From Sphingobium sp. (GTDB lineage Bacteria; Pseudomonadota; Alphaproteobacteria; Sphingomonadales; Sphingomonadaceae), in the NCBI RefSeq assembly GCF_003248505.1, contig NZ_QFOA01000034.1:1-34041 (forward strand): a DNA stretch of 34,041 bases, written 5' to 3'. Position numbers and translations under genes: made by a program. Below the pieces are notes generated by a model that saw nothing but the letters and a program-made list of their open reading frames with translations, did not search any database and was not told the DNA's origin. This document shows, piece after piece, positions 14,917-23,120 of the stretch. The stretch's first letter is position 1. Every line of letters starts with the position of its first letter.

Positions 14917-16284
14917 CTATCCCCTACCCAGCATCTGGTCAACCAGTTGGGCAAGGGTGCGAAATCCGCTGACCCCGATACCCCGCACCCCGTCGACCGC
15001 CGAAGCGGGGATGAAGGCCCGGTTGAAGCCCAGCTTGGCCGCTTCGCGCAACCGCAGCGGCGCATGGGCGACAGGGCGGATCTCGCTCGACAGCGCGACT
15101 TCGCCGAACAGCACGATATCGGCAGGCACAGGGCGTTCCGACAGAGCGGAGATGAGCGCTGCGGCAACGGCAAGATCGGCGGCGGGATCGTTGAGGCGAT
15201 AGCCGCCCGCAACGTTCAGATAGACTTCGGCGGTCGAAAAGCTGAGCCCGCAGCGCGCCTCCAGCACCGCCAGCACCATCGCGAGCCGCCCGCTGTCCCA
15301 GCCCACCACCGCGCGGCGGGGCGTCGCGCCGCTGGACAGCCGCACGACCAGCGCCTGGATTTCGACGAGCACGGGCCGCGTCCCCTCCAGCGCCGGGAAG
15401 ACGGTCGCCCCGGTCACCGTTTCGTCACGATGGGTGAGGAACAGGGCGGAAGGGTTGGCAACTTCCTCCAGCCCTTCGGCCACCATGGCGAATACGCCGA
15501 TTTCATCGGTGCCGCCGAACCGGTTCTTGATCGCGCGCAGGATGCGGTATTGGTGGCTGCGCTCTCCTTCGAACGCCAGCACCGTGTCGACCATATGTTC
15601 CAGCACACGGGGGCCCGCGATGCTGCCGTCCTTGGTCACATGGCCGACCATGATGAGCGCCGTGCCGCGCTGCTTGGCGAATTTGATTAATTCCTGCGCG
15701 GAGGCGCGCACCTGGCTGACGGTCCCCGGCGCACCTTCGATGAGGTCGCTGTGCATCGTCTGGATCGAATCGATCACCAACAGGGCGGGCGGCGCGCCCT
15801 CCCCCAGCGTCGTCAGAATGTCGCGGACGGAGGTGGCACTGGCAAGTTGCACCGGCGCGTTGCCAAGGCCGAGGCGCTGCGCGCGCAGGCGAACCTGATC
15901 GGCGGCTTCCTCCCCGCTGATATAGGCGACGGACAGCCCGCGCGCGGCGATTCGCGCCGCCGCCTGAAGCAGCAGGGTCGATTTGCCGATGCCCGGATCG
16001 CCACCGATGAGAGTCGCGGAGCCGCTGACGATCCCGCCGCCCAGCGCGCGGTCGAACTCGGCGATGCCGGTGGAGGTGCGCGGCGGCAGTTCGACCTGGC
16101 TGTCTAGCCCCACCAGAGCGATCGCGCGCCCGCCCCCTTGAAGGTCGTGGCGTGCGGAGAATACGGTTTCGGCGACCTCCTCGACGATGCTGTTCCATTC
16201 GCCGCAATCGTCGCACTGGCCCTGCCACCGGTTGGTGACGGTGCCGCATTGCTGACAGACGAACTTGCGCTTTGCCTTTGCCAT
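14917..16284 (-). CDS. radA: DNA repair protein RadA
   Basis: A 455-residue ATPase. A C4 zinc finger uses C10, C13, C24 and C27; the Walker A GGDPGIGKST lies at about 94-103; Walker B is in LLVIDSIQT. The RadA-specific KNRFGGTDEIGVF motif is present, and the last 160 or so residues form the Lon-protease-like domain (from about FPALEGTRP). RadA is a hexameric helicase that drives branch migration in recombination. The ATG at 16284 (MAKAKRKFVC) matches the family start; 30 extra upstream residues are unrelated to RadA. It is followed by cvpA and is divergent from the EEP-family gene across 88 bp. Confidence 0.97.
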   Translation of the reverse strand: MAKAKRKFVCQQCGTVTNRWQGQCDDCGEWNSIVEEVAETVFSARHDLQGGGRAIALVGLDSQVELPPRTSTGIAEFDRALGGGIVSGSATLIGGDPGIGKSTLLLQAAARIAARGLSVAYISGEEAADQVRLRAQRLGLGNAPVQLASATSVRDILTTLGEGAPPALLVIDSIQTMHSDLIEGAPGTVSQVRASAQELIKFAKQRGTALIMVGHVTKDGSIAGPRVLEHMVDTVLAFEGERSHQYRILRAIKNRFGGTDEIGVFAMVAEGLEEVANPSALFLTHRDETVTGATVFPALEGTRPVLVEIQALVVRLSSGATPRRAVVGWDSGRLAMVLAVLEARCGLSFSTAEVYLNVAGGYRLNDPAADLAVAAALISALSERPVPADIVLFGEVALSSEIRPVAHAPLRLREAAKLGFNRAFIPASAVDGVRGIGVSGFRTLAQLVDQMLGRG

Positions 16285-16372
16285 GGCTCCGCTATGCCGA
16301 TCCTGCGCGAACATTGCAAGAACATCGCTTCGCACTCTGGAAACATCGGGGTGGCTGACGCATTGATCGGAC

Positions 16373-17071
16373 ATGAAAATGATCCGCGTCGCGAGCTATA
16401 ATATCCGCAAGGCCATAGGAACGGACCGGCGACGCGTCCCCGAACGGGTGATCGAGGTGCTGAACGAAGTCGACGCCGACATCGTCGCGCTTCAGGAAGC
16501 GGACCGCCGTTTCGGCGTCCGGTCCGCTGCCATTCCTCCGCAACTGCTCGAAAAAATCAGCAACTACAAGCCTGTCCCGCTCAACGTTCAGGTCGATTCG
16601 ATGGGCTGGCACGGCAATGCATTGCTGGTCCGCAAGGATGCGGAGATCGGTGCGCACGACGTGCTGCACCTGCCGTATCTGGAACCACGTGGCGCCACCA
16701 TGGCGGAAGTAGCGGTAAAGGGCGCGGCGTTGCGCGTGTTCGGCATGCATCTCGACCTGTCGGGACTGTGGCGGCGCAAGCAGGCCGCCGCCGTCATTCA
16801 CGCCGCCAGCCAGCGGGAGGCGATGCCCACGGTGCTGATGGGCGACCTGAACGAGTGGAGCGCGGATCGCGGCTGCCTCGCCGATTTTGCGCGCCATTAC
16901 AGCTTTGCGCCGTGCGGGCGCAGCTTTCATGCGCGCCGCCCCGTCGCGCGGCTCGACCGCATCATGCATTGCGAGCGGGTGACGCTCAAGGGCTGCGGGG
17001 TCCACGAAAGCGCGGCGGCGCGCAAAGCATCCGACCATCTGCCGATCTGGGCGGACCTTTCGCTTGGGTAA
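16373..17071 (+). CDS. Endonuclease/exonuclease/phosphatase family protein
   Basis: A 232-residue EEP-superfamily hydrolase. It shows the metal-ligand motifs of the fold: SYNIRKAIGTD (near residue 8), ALQEADRR (catalytic Glu, near 42), GMHLDLS, MGDLNEWS (near 159-166) and SDHLPIWADL at the end. The fold hydrolyses phosphodiester or phosphomonoester bonds; members include nucleases, lipid phosphatases and sphingomyelinases, so the substrate is open. There is no signal peptide, so it acts in the cytoplasm or at the inner face of the membrane. A patatin-type lipase gene follows 42 bp downstream on the same strand, which makes a phospholipid-related role possible. Confidence 0.85.
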   Translation: MKMIRVASYNIRKAIGTDRRRVPERVIEVLNEVDADIVALQEADRRFGVRSAAIPPQLLEKISNYKPVPLNVQVDSMGWHGNALLVRKDAEIGAHDVLHLPYLEPRGATMAEVAVKGAALRVFGMHLDLSGLWRRKQAAAVIHAASQREAMPTVLMGDLNEWSADRGCLADFARHYSFAPCGRSFHARRPVARLDRIMHCERVTLKGCGVHESAAARKASDHLPIWADLSLG

Positions 17072-17113
17072 CGAACGCTCGACAAGTCGCGTGCCCTCTG
17101 CGACGTTCCACCC

Positions 17114-19447
17114 ATGAAGGAGAGGGAATTGCGGCTGGCGCTGGTCTGCTACGGCGGGATCAGCCTGGCGGTTTACATGCATGGCATCACCAAGGAGGTG
17201 TGGCGGCTGGCACGGGCGAGCCGGGCGTTCCACGACCACGCGCCGCCCGGCACCGGCAGCGAAGCGGTCTATCGCCGCATACTGGAGGCGATCGAGCAGG
17301 CGAGCGGCATCCGACTGCGCATCATGCCCGACATCATCGCCGGCGCGAGCGCGGGCGGCATCAACGGCATATTCCTGGCGCAGGCAATCGAAACGGGGCA
17401 GTCGCTGGAGCCGTTGACCGACCTGTGGCTGGACAATGCCGATGTCGACCGGCTGCTCGATCCCGATGCGCGGCCCGCGCGTGCGCTCACCAAATTCTGG
17501 GCGACGCCGCTGGTGTGGATGGCGGCGCGGCGACCCGGCGACGCGGTCGAACGGACGGTCGCGCCCGACACACGCGAGGAAGTGCGGATGAAGCTGTCCC
17601 GCTTCATCCGGTCGCGCTGGTTCGAGCCGCCCTTTGGCGGGGACGTGTTCACCGATATGCTGATCGACGCATTCGACGCCATGGCTGCGAGCGAACCGGG
17701 CCCCACGCTGCTGCCCGAAGGCCATCCGCTCGACCTGTTCGTGACGGTCACCGATTTCGAGGGGCATCCGCAAAGCCTGAACCTCAACAGCCCGCCGCAA
17801 GTCATTGAAACCGAGCATCGTCTGTCCATCGGCTTCCGCGCGCGGGGGCGCCATGCGCGCGCCTTTGCCGATCCCGTCGAACTGTCCTTCGCCGCGCGCG
17901 CGACGGCGAGTTTTCCGGGGGCCTTCCCGCCCTTCACCGTGCGGGAGATGGACCGGGTGCTCAAGCGCCGCCATCGCAACTGGGCCACACGCGACGCCTT
18001 TCTGGCCCGTGCCCTGCCACGCCACGCGGCGCGCGGCACGGCGGAGGACGCGGTGCTGATCGACGGTTCGGTTCTGGCCAACGCGCCTTTTGCCCAGGCC
18101 ATCGGCGCGCTGCGCAATCGGCCCTCGCGGCGGGAAGTGGACCGCCGCTTCGTCTATATCGATCCCAAGCCCGGCCACCGCTCGATCCGCCTCAACCGCG
18201 AGGGCGAGCAGGAGGATGCGCCACAGGGCGACGCCGCGCCGCTCCCCGGATTTTTTCGCACCATCTTCGGCGCGCTCTCAGACATTCCGCGCGAGCAGCC
18301 CATCCGCGACAATCTGGAGGCGATCGATGGCCATTCGGCGCGGATCCGAAGGATGCGCCGCATCCTCGACGCCCTGCGTCCGGGCATCGATGCCGAGGTC
18401 GAGGGGGCGGTCGGACGGATGCTTTTCCTCGACCGGCCCACCCCCGCGCGTCTGTCCCACTGGCGGGCCAAGGCACAGCAGCGGGCGGCCAGCGCGGCGG
18501 GCTTTGCCTATCCGGCCTATGGTCATCTCAAATTGTCGGGCATCGTCGAATCGCTGAGCGACCTTCTGTTTCGGCTGTCCGGCGAGGACAGCGCGATGAT
18601 GCGCGAAGTCTATCGGCGGGCGGTGTGGTCGCTGGTCCGTGCGCGCGGTGCCGATCAACTGGGCGAGGACAATGGATCGGCGAGCGGCCCGGTGGATTTC
18701 TTTCGCGCCCACGATCTTGCCTTCCGCATCCGCCGCCTGCGCCATTTGGCCCGGCGGCTGGCCGAAACGCTGGAGCTGGATACGGAGACTGACGATCCGG
18801 CGGTGCAGGGAATGCATGACGCCATCTATGGCGCGCTGGCTCTCTACGCCGAATGCGAGGATGCCGATTTCCACGGCGAGGCGGTCGTGGCGGCGGCGAA
18901 GGCCGTGCCGACGGACGCGGGCGCGGCACTGGATGCCGTCGAAAAAGCACGCGGGCTGAAGACGCGGGACGATGAGGCCGACCGGCTGCTGGCCGACGCC
19001 TTCGCCGCGCTGCCCAAGGCCGGGCGGCGCACGATGCTGCTCGCCTATCTCGGCTTCCCCTTCACCGATATCGCCACGCTACCGTTGCACCAGGGTGACA
19101 CTCTCGACGAATATGATCCGGTCAAGGTCGACCGGATTTCGCCGGAGGATTGCTCCGCCATTCGAACAGGCGGCGCGAGTGCGACGTTGAAAGGCATAGA
19201 ATTCAATAATTTCGGTGCGTTCTTTAGCAGGGCCTATCGCGAAAACGACTATCTGTGGGGCCGCCTTCACGGCGTCGAACGGCTGCTGGACATCGTGAAT
19301 AGTGCGACACCTGTGGCAACCCGTCTTTCCGCCGGGCAACTGGCCGACTATAGGCGAGCCGCGTTTCTGGCGATCCTGGACGAGGAAGAGTCGCGGTTGT
19401 CCCATGTGGGCGACCTCATCGCCAGCTTGCGGGAGGAAATCGGGTGA
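17114..19447 (+). CDS. Patatin-related protein (large, TIGR03607-like)
   Basis: A 777-residue protein with an N-terminal patatin-like phospholipase domain. It starts MKERELRLALVCYGGISLAVYMHG, giving the glycine-rich oxyanion segment; the nucleophile elbow GASAGG has Ser79, and the catalytic aspartate is in DGSVLANAPF (D317). This Ser-Asp dyad predicts lipid acyl hydrolase activity. The remaining 450 residues are helical, without motifs known to me, and agree in size with the 'patatin-related protein' family found in alphaproteobacteria and actinobacteria. There is no signal peptide. A lipoprotein gene overlaps the stop (GTGA), suggesting coupled translation. Role unknown; membrane lipid turnover is the natural inference. 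Confidence 0.88.
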   Translation: MKERELRLALVCYGGISLAVYMHGITKEVWRLARASRAFHDHAPPGTGSEAVYRRILEAIEQASGIRLRIMPDIIAGASAGGINGIFLAQAIETGQSLEPLTDLWLDNADVDRLLDPDARPARALTKFWATPLVWMAARRPGDAVERTVAPDTREEVRMKLSRFIRSRWFEPPFGGDVFTDMLIDAFDAMAASEPGPTLLPEGHPLDLFVTVTDFEGHPQSLNLNSPPQVIETEHRLSIGFRARGRHARAFADPVELSFAARATASFPGAFPPFTVREMDRVLKRRHRNWATRDAFLARALPRHAARGTAEDAVLIDGSVLANAPFAQAIGALRNRPSRREVDRRFVYIDPKPGHRSIRLNREGEQEDAPQGDAAPLPGFFRTIFGALSDIPREQPIRDNLEAIDGHSARIRRMRRILDALRPGIDAEVEGAVGRMLFLDRPTPARLSHWRAKAQQRAASAAGFAYPAYGHLKLSGIVESLSDLLFRLSGEDSAMMREVYRRAVWSLVRARGADQLGEDNGSASGPVDFFRAHDLAFRIRRLRHLARRLAETLELDTETDDPAVQGMHDAIYGALALYAECEDADFHGEAVVAAAKAVPTDAGAALDAVEKARGLKTRDDEADRLLADAFAALPKAGRRTMLLAYLGFPFTDIATLPLHQGDTLDEYDPVKVDRISPEDCSAIRTGGASATLKGIEFNNFGAFFSRAYRENDYLWGRLHGVERLLDIVNSATPVATRLSAGQLADYRRAAFLAILDEEESRLSHVGDLIASLREEIG

Positions 19448-19935
19448 GCGGGCGTAAGGTGCTGGTTCCGGTGATGCTGATGCTGGCGACGGTCGGCTGT
19501 AGCGACGCGTCCGAACCCGCTGCGCAAGCCAACGGCGCATCCCCACGGCCCCCCGTCGCGGTGGCTCAAGCGTCATCCCAGGTGCTGCCCCAACCCGCTC
19601 CGCAGCGCCGCCCCGCGCCCAAAGTGACGGTGCGCGCCCAGCCCGCGCCACGCAATCCGCTCGACTTGCCGCCATCGGACGACGACGGGTCGGTCGAACC
19701 CTTCCCGCGCGAAGTCACCACATTCATGGTGGACCGCGACGGATGCGATCATTTCCGGGGCGAGCAGCCCCATGACGCCGAACGCCGCGCCTATATTGCG
19801 GAAAATGTCGCCGAACTGTGCACCGGCACCGACGCCAGACTCGCCATGTTGCGGCGACGCTATGCCGCCGACCCGGCGGTGACGGCGGCGCTCAGGAGCT
19901 ACGAGGACCGGATCGAGGCACCGGCGACCTACTGA
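19444..19935 (+). CDS. Putative lipoprotein, unknown function
   Basis: A 163-residue protein starting with GTG at 19444 within the GTGA overlap with the patatin stop. The N-terminus SGRKVLVPVMLMLATVGC is a lipoprotein signal with the lipobox LATVGC; cleavage before Cys19 followed by SDASE would place it in the membrane, facing the periplasm. A Pro/Ala/Gln-rich linker (about 25-75) leads to a small C-terminal domain (VDRDGCDHFRGEQP ... YIAENVAELCTGTDARLAMLRRRYA) with two cysteines that could form a disulfide. I do not recognise the domain. Coupling to the patatin gene suggests a joint role, but one protein is apparently cytosolic and the other exported. Confidence 0.8.
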   Translation: MSGRKVLVPVMLMLATVGCSDASEPAAQANGASPRPPVAVAQASSQVLPQPAPQRRPAPKVTVRAQPAPRNPLDLPPSDDDGSVEPFPREVTTFMVDRDGCDHFRGEQPHDAERRAYIAENVAELCTGTDARLAMLRRRYAADPAVTAALRSYEDRIEAPATY

Positions 19936-19939
19936 CGCA

Positions 19940-20227
19940 TCAAGCGATGGCGTCGATCGCCTTCGCCAAGTCCACGTCCCGCTGCGACAGTCCGCCCGCG
20001 TCATGGGTGGTGAGCACGATGTCCACGCGATTATAGACGTTCGACCATTCGGGATGATGGTCCGCCTTTTCCGCCATGATGGCCACGCGTGTCATGAAGC
20101 CGAAGGCGGCGGCGAAATCGACGAAGGTGAAGCGGCGCGTCATGCCGTCCGGGTCCGACACCGCCGTCCATTGCGGCAGGTCCGCCAGCGCCAGCGCCCG
20201 TGCCTCGTCACTCAACTTCTCGATCAT
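19940..20227 (-). CDS. phhB: 4a-hydroxytetrahydrobiopterin dehydratase
   Basis: A 95-residue pterin-4a-carbinolamine dehydratase. The signature EKADHHPEWSNVYNRVDI (about 53-70), followed by THDAGGLSQRDVDLA, is complete, including the active-site His pair and the conserved Trp and Tyr. The enzyme recycles the carbinolamine formed by aromatic amino acid hydroxylases. No phhA (phenylalanine hydroxylase) is in the window, so the partner is elsewhere or the protein serves another pterin-dependent enzyme, possibly molybdopterin-related as proposed for some bacterial homologues. Convergent with the lipoprotein gene (4 bp gap) and divergent from the zincin gene (42 bp). Confidence 0.95.
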   Translation of the reverse strand: MIEKLSDEARALALADLPQWTAVSDPDGMTRRFTFVDFAAAFGFMTRVAIMAEKADHHPEWSNVYNRVDIVLTTHDAGGLSQRDVDLAKAIDAIA

Positions 20228-20269
20228 TCGACCCTATCCCGGCTGTATTGTTTGGCTTATGTGCCAGCC

Positions 20270-20677
20270 ATGGCATCCCACGGTCAACCGCCCCTTCTCC
20301 CGCCCACGCCGCAACAGATCGAGACGCTGGCGCTGGAGGCGCTGTCCCGCCTGCCTGCGCCCTTCAGCGAGCATCTGGCCCATGTCGTCCTGTTCGTCGA
20401 GGAATTCGCGGATGAGGATGTGTTGAAGGACATGGAGATCGACGATCCGTTCGGCCTCACCGGCCTGTATACCGGTCGTCCGGTCGGGCAGGAAGCGCAG
20501 ACCGGGGACGCTCCACCTACAGTGCATCTCTATCGTCGCCCGCTGCTGGACGAATGGGTGGAAACGGGCGTGCCGCTCGATGCGCTCATCACCCATGTCG
20601 TCGTGCATGAGATCGGCCATCATTTCGGCCTGTCGGACATCGACATGCATGTGTTGGAGGATATGGTCGCGCCATGA
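20270..20677 (+). CDS. Metallopeptidase family protein (minimal zincin, PF06262)
   Basis: A 135-residue protein with the zinc-binding motif HEIGHHFGLSD near residues 114-124 (HExxHxxGxxD, metzincin-like), preceded by LDALITHVVV. The rest, including VVLFVEEFADEDVL and GLTGLYTGRP, fits the small actinobacterial/proteobacterial 'possibl zinc metallo-peptidase' family PF06262. No activity has been established for most members. The ATG at 20270 is chosen; an in-frame GTG at 20261 is possible. Neither has a good ribosome binding site, so a leaderless message is conceivable. The stop overlaps ccmA as ATGA, making it the first gene of a coupled trio with ccmA-ccmB. Confidence 0.85.
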   Translation: MASHGQPPLLPPTPQQIETLALEALSRLPAPFSEHLAHVVLFVEEFADEDVLKDMEIDDPFGLTGLYTGRPVGQEAQTGDAPPTVHLYRRPLLDEWVETGVPLDALITHVVVHEIGHHFGLSDIDMHVLEDMVAP

Positions 20678-21276
20678 GCGGCGCGGCCCTGCGCCTGCGC
20701 GACGTTGCCTGCCTGCGCGGCGAGCGGCTGCTGTTCCGGGGCGTTTCGCTGGACATAGGGCCGGGCGGCGCTGCGCTGCTGACCGGACCCAACGGCATCG
20801 GCAAGTCCAGCCTGCTGCGCCTGTGCGCGGGATTGCTGCGCCCCTATGCCGGGTCGGTGGAATGCGAGGGGGCCATGGCGATGAGCGACGAGCGGCTGGC
20901 TCTGGACCAGGACGCATCGCTGGAACGCGCGCTGGGCTTCTGGGCGGGGCTGGACGGCGCACCGCCCGAATCGGTAGGCGCCGCGCTCGACGCCATGGCG
21001 CTTTCCCCCTTAAGGCAAGTTCCGGTGCGGATGCTGTCCACCGGGCAACGCAAGCGCGCGATGCTGGCGCGCGTCATTGCGAGCGGCGCGCCCATCTGGT
21101 TGCTGGACGAGCCGGGAAACGGACTGGACGACGGGTCGCTCAGTCGGCTGGGGGACGCGATTGGGGCGCATCTGGAACGGGGCGGCATCCTGCTTGCCGC
21201 GTCGCATCAGCCGCTCCCCCTCCCCGCCGCCATGACGATCGAACTCAGCGACTATGTCCCGCAGGTTGCGGGATGA
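20674..21276 (+). CDS. ccmA: Heme exporter ATP-binding protein CcmA
   Basis: A 200-residue ABC ATPase. Walker A is GPNGIGKSS (residues 38-46), the signature is LSTGQRKR, and Walker B is IWLLDEPGNGLD. The small size, an LSTGQRKR-type signature and the following ccmB support CcmA over generic ABC ATPases. With CcmB and CcmC it forms the complex that releases holo-CcmE from the heme-loading module during cytochrome c maturation. Coupled on both sides: ATGA overlap with the zincin gene and ATGA overlap with ccmB. Confidence 0.92.
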   Translation: MSGAALRLRDVACLRGERLLFRGVSLDIGPGGAALLTGPNGIGKSSLLRLCAGLLRPYAGSVECEGAMAMSDERLALDQDASLERALGFWAGLDGAPPESVGAALDAMALSPLRQVPVRMLSTGQRKRAMLARVIASGAPIWLLDEPGNGLDDGSLSRLGDAIGAHLERGGILLAASHQPLPLPAAMTIELSDYVPQVAG

Positions 21277-21920
21277 ATTTGCTTTGCCGCCTCATCGCGC
21301 GCGACCTGCGGCAGGCGTGGGCGTCGGCGGGGCTGTGGCTGCCCGTCGCGTTCCTTCTGCTCGTCGCCAGCCTCTACCCCTTTGCGGTCGGCCCGGATGC
21401 CGCCGTGCTCGCCCGGACGGGCGGCGGCATGATCTGGATCGCTGCGTTGCTCGCGTGCCTGCTGCCGGTCGACCGGCTGATCGCCCCGGACCGCGATGCG
21501 GGCATCCTCGACCAGATCGCTCTGCGCGGGATCGGGGAAGAGATGCTGGTGGCGGCAAGGCTGATCGCGCACTGGCTGAGCTTCGGGCCGCCGCTGATGC
21601 TGGCGACTTTGCCTGCCGCCGCGCTGCTGAAGCTGGACGGTGCGACGATTCTCAAGCTGGAGACCGGGCTGCTGCTGGGCACGCCCGCACTGGCGGCGCT
21701 GGGGCTGTTGGTCGCGACGCTGACGGCGGGGCTGCGATCGAGCGGAGCGCTCGCCGGGTTGCTGGCGTTGCCGCTGGCAGTGCCGCTGCTGATCTTCGGG
21801 GCGGGGTCGCTGGGCGACGGCAGCGGCGCGGCGCTCAAGTTTCTGGGCGCGGCATCGTTGCTGTTGGTCGCGATCACGCCCTTCGCCGGCGGAGCCGCGA
21901 TCCGCGCCGGGCGCGAATAA
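21273..21920 (+). CDS. ccmB: Heme exporter protein CcmB
   Basis: A 215-residue membrane protein starting MNLLCRLIARDLRQAW, with about six hydrophobic helices (LWLPVAFLLLVASLYPFAVG, MIWIAALLACLLPV, PPLMLATLPAAALL, PALAALGLLVATLTAGL, ALAGLLALPLAVPLLIFGAG, LLLVAITPFAGGAA). The LDRLIAPDRDAGILDQI-like loop (here VDRLIAPDRDAGILDQI) is the CcmB-specific cytoplasmic segment that contacts CcmA. Partner of CcmA in cytochrome c maturation. ccmC, ccmD and ccmE do not follow; the next gene, xth, is convergent with a 3-bp gap, so the rest of the system must be elsewhere. Confidence 0.92.
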   Translation: MNLLCRLIARDLRQAWASAGLWLPVAFLLLVASLYPFAVGPDAAVLARTGGGMIWIAALLACLLPVDRLIAPDRDAGILDQIALRGIGEEMLVAARLIAHWLSFGPPLMLATLPAAALLKLDGATILKLETGLLLGTPALAALGLLVATLTAGLRSSGALAGLLALPLAVPLLIFGAGSLGDGSGAALKFLGAASLLLVAITPFAGGAAIRAGRE

Positions 21921-21923
21921 CCG

Positions 21924-22700
21924 TCAAGCCTCGCTCAGTTCCACCCAGGTGGGAGCGTGATCGCTCGCCTTTTCCCTGCCGCGAAACTCCTTGTCTACCT
22001 GCGCGTCGATCAGGCGGTCGGCAGCGGCGGGGCTGAGCAACAGATGATCGATGCGAAACCCCGCGTCACGCGGCCAGGCGTTCATTTGATAATCCCAGAA
22101 GGTCCACACGCCACCGGCAGGATGGCGCGACAGAATAGCGTCGGTCCAGCCATCGCCCAGCAGACGACGATAGGCAGCGCGGCTTTCCGGCTGCATCAGC
22201 GCATCGTCGGCCATCGCCTTCACCGAATAGGTGTCCACGTCTCGCGGGATGACATTATAGTCGCCCGCCAGCACCGCAGGCACTTCTTCCGCCCAGATTT
22301 CGGCGGCACGTGTGCGCAATCGCTTCATCCAGCGCAGCTTATAGTCGAATTTGGGACCGGGCTGCGGATTGCCGTTGGGAAGGTAGATCGACGCGATGCG
22401 AACCCCCTTCACGTCCGCTTCGAGATAGCGGCTATGTTCGTCCTCCGCCTCCCCCTCCAGCCCGCGCCGGACTTCCACCGGCGTTTCCCCGCGCGCGAGG
22501 ATGGCGACGCCGTTGAAACCCTTTTGCCCGTGCCAGATCGCACCATAGCCCGCCGCTTCGATATCCTTCGCCGGAAAGGTGTCGTCGCTGGTCTTGATTT
22601 CCTGAAGGCAAGCGACATCGGGACGCGTTTCATCGAGCCATTCCAACAGGCGCGGCAAGCGTGCCTTGATACCGTTGATGTTGAAGGTGGCGATGCGCAT
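21924..22700 (-). CDS. xth: Exodeoxyribonuclease III
   Basis: A 258-residue AP endonuclease/3'-5' exonuclease of the ExoIII (XthA) type. It begins MRIATFNINGIKARL with the catalytic Asn7, LQEIKT contains the metal ligand Glu34, AGDYNVIPRDVD carries the Asp-Asn pair, FRIDHLLLSP follows, and the C-terminal EKASDHAPTW supplies the Asp-His. It cleaves DNA at abasic sites in base excision repair. It starts 11 bp after the erpA stop, so erpA-xth are co-transcribed. Confidence 0.96.
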   Translation of the reverse strand: MRIATFNINGIKARLPRLLEWLDETRPDVACLQEIKTSDDTFPAKDIEAAGYGAIWHGQKGFNGVAILARGETPVEVRRGLEGEAEDEHSRYLEADVKGVRIASIYLPNGNPQPGPKFDYKLRWMKRLRTRAAEIWAEEVPAVLAGDYNVIPRDVDTYSVKAMADDALMQPESRAAYRRLLGDGWTDAILSRHPAGGVWTFWDYQMNAWPRDAGFRIDHLLLSPAAADRLIDAQVDKEFRGREKASDHAPTWVELSEA

Positions 22701-22711
22701 CGGTTATCGGT

Positions 22712-23038
22712 TCACACCGAAAAGCTGGTGCCGCAACCGCATCCGGCGGTGGCGTTGGGGTTGGTGACCTTGAACGCCTGTCCGCCGAGGTCCGACACGA
22801 AATCGACCGCCGCGCCGCGCACCAGGTCGATGCTGACATCGTCCACCACCAGCGTCACGCCGTCACGCTCAACACTGAGGTCAGCCGGCTCAACGGCCTC
22901 GGCCAGGCCGAAGCGATACTGGAAGCCCGAACAGCCGCCCCCCTCCACCGAAAGTCGAAGGATCGCGGGCTTGCCCTGCTTGGAGGCAATCGCCGCGACG
23001 CGCGCGGCGGCTGAGGGGGTCAGATCGATGTCGGCCAT
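22712..23038 (-). CDS. erpA: Iron-sulfur cluster insertion protein ErpA (A-type carrier)
   Basis: A 108-residue A-type Fe-S carrier. The three cluster-binding cysteines are in GGGCSGFQY (about residue 36) and the C-terminal GCGCGTSF. The protein starts MADIDLTPSAAARV. Carriers of this type accept clusters from the Isc or Suf scaffold and pass them to apoproteins. IscA and SufA have the same motif, so the exact subgroup is not certain; location beside xth rather than in an isc/suf cluster favours ErpA. The ATG at 23038 is chosen over 23047. A strong terminator-like hairpin lies only about 25 bp upstream. Confidence 0.9.
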   Translation of the reverse strand: MADIDLTPSAAARVAAIASKQGKPAILRLSVEGGGCSGFQYRFGLAEAVEPADLSVERDGVTLVVDDVSIDLVRGAAVDFVSDLGGQAFKVTNPNATAGCGCGTSFSV

Positions 23039-23063
23039 GATGGACACCAGATAGGGATAAGCA

Positions 23064-23095
23064 AAAGGCCCGGCAAGCGTTGCTGCCGGGCCTTT
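23064..23095 (-). terminator. Strong terminator after the M23 peptidase gene
   Basis: A perfect 12-bp stem, AAAGGCCCGGCA (23064-23075) against TGCCGGGCCTTT (23084-23095), with an 8-base loop. Read on the minus strand, the stem ends in CCTTTT, so it would terminate transcripts from the M23 gene before erpA. The A/T ends on both sides would also allow function in the other direction. Confidence 0.85.
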
Positions 23096-23120
23096 GCGAA
23101 ACTCTCGGAAAAAGGATCGA

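Noticed and set aside
16292..18178. Long open minus-strand frame (628 codons) across the EEP and patatin genes
   Set aside because: It spans two real genes of the other strand and shows only low-complexity Arg/Pro/Gln-rich sequence. It is a shadow of GC-biased third positions.
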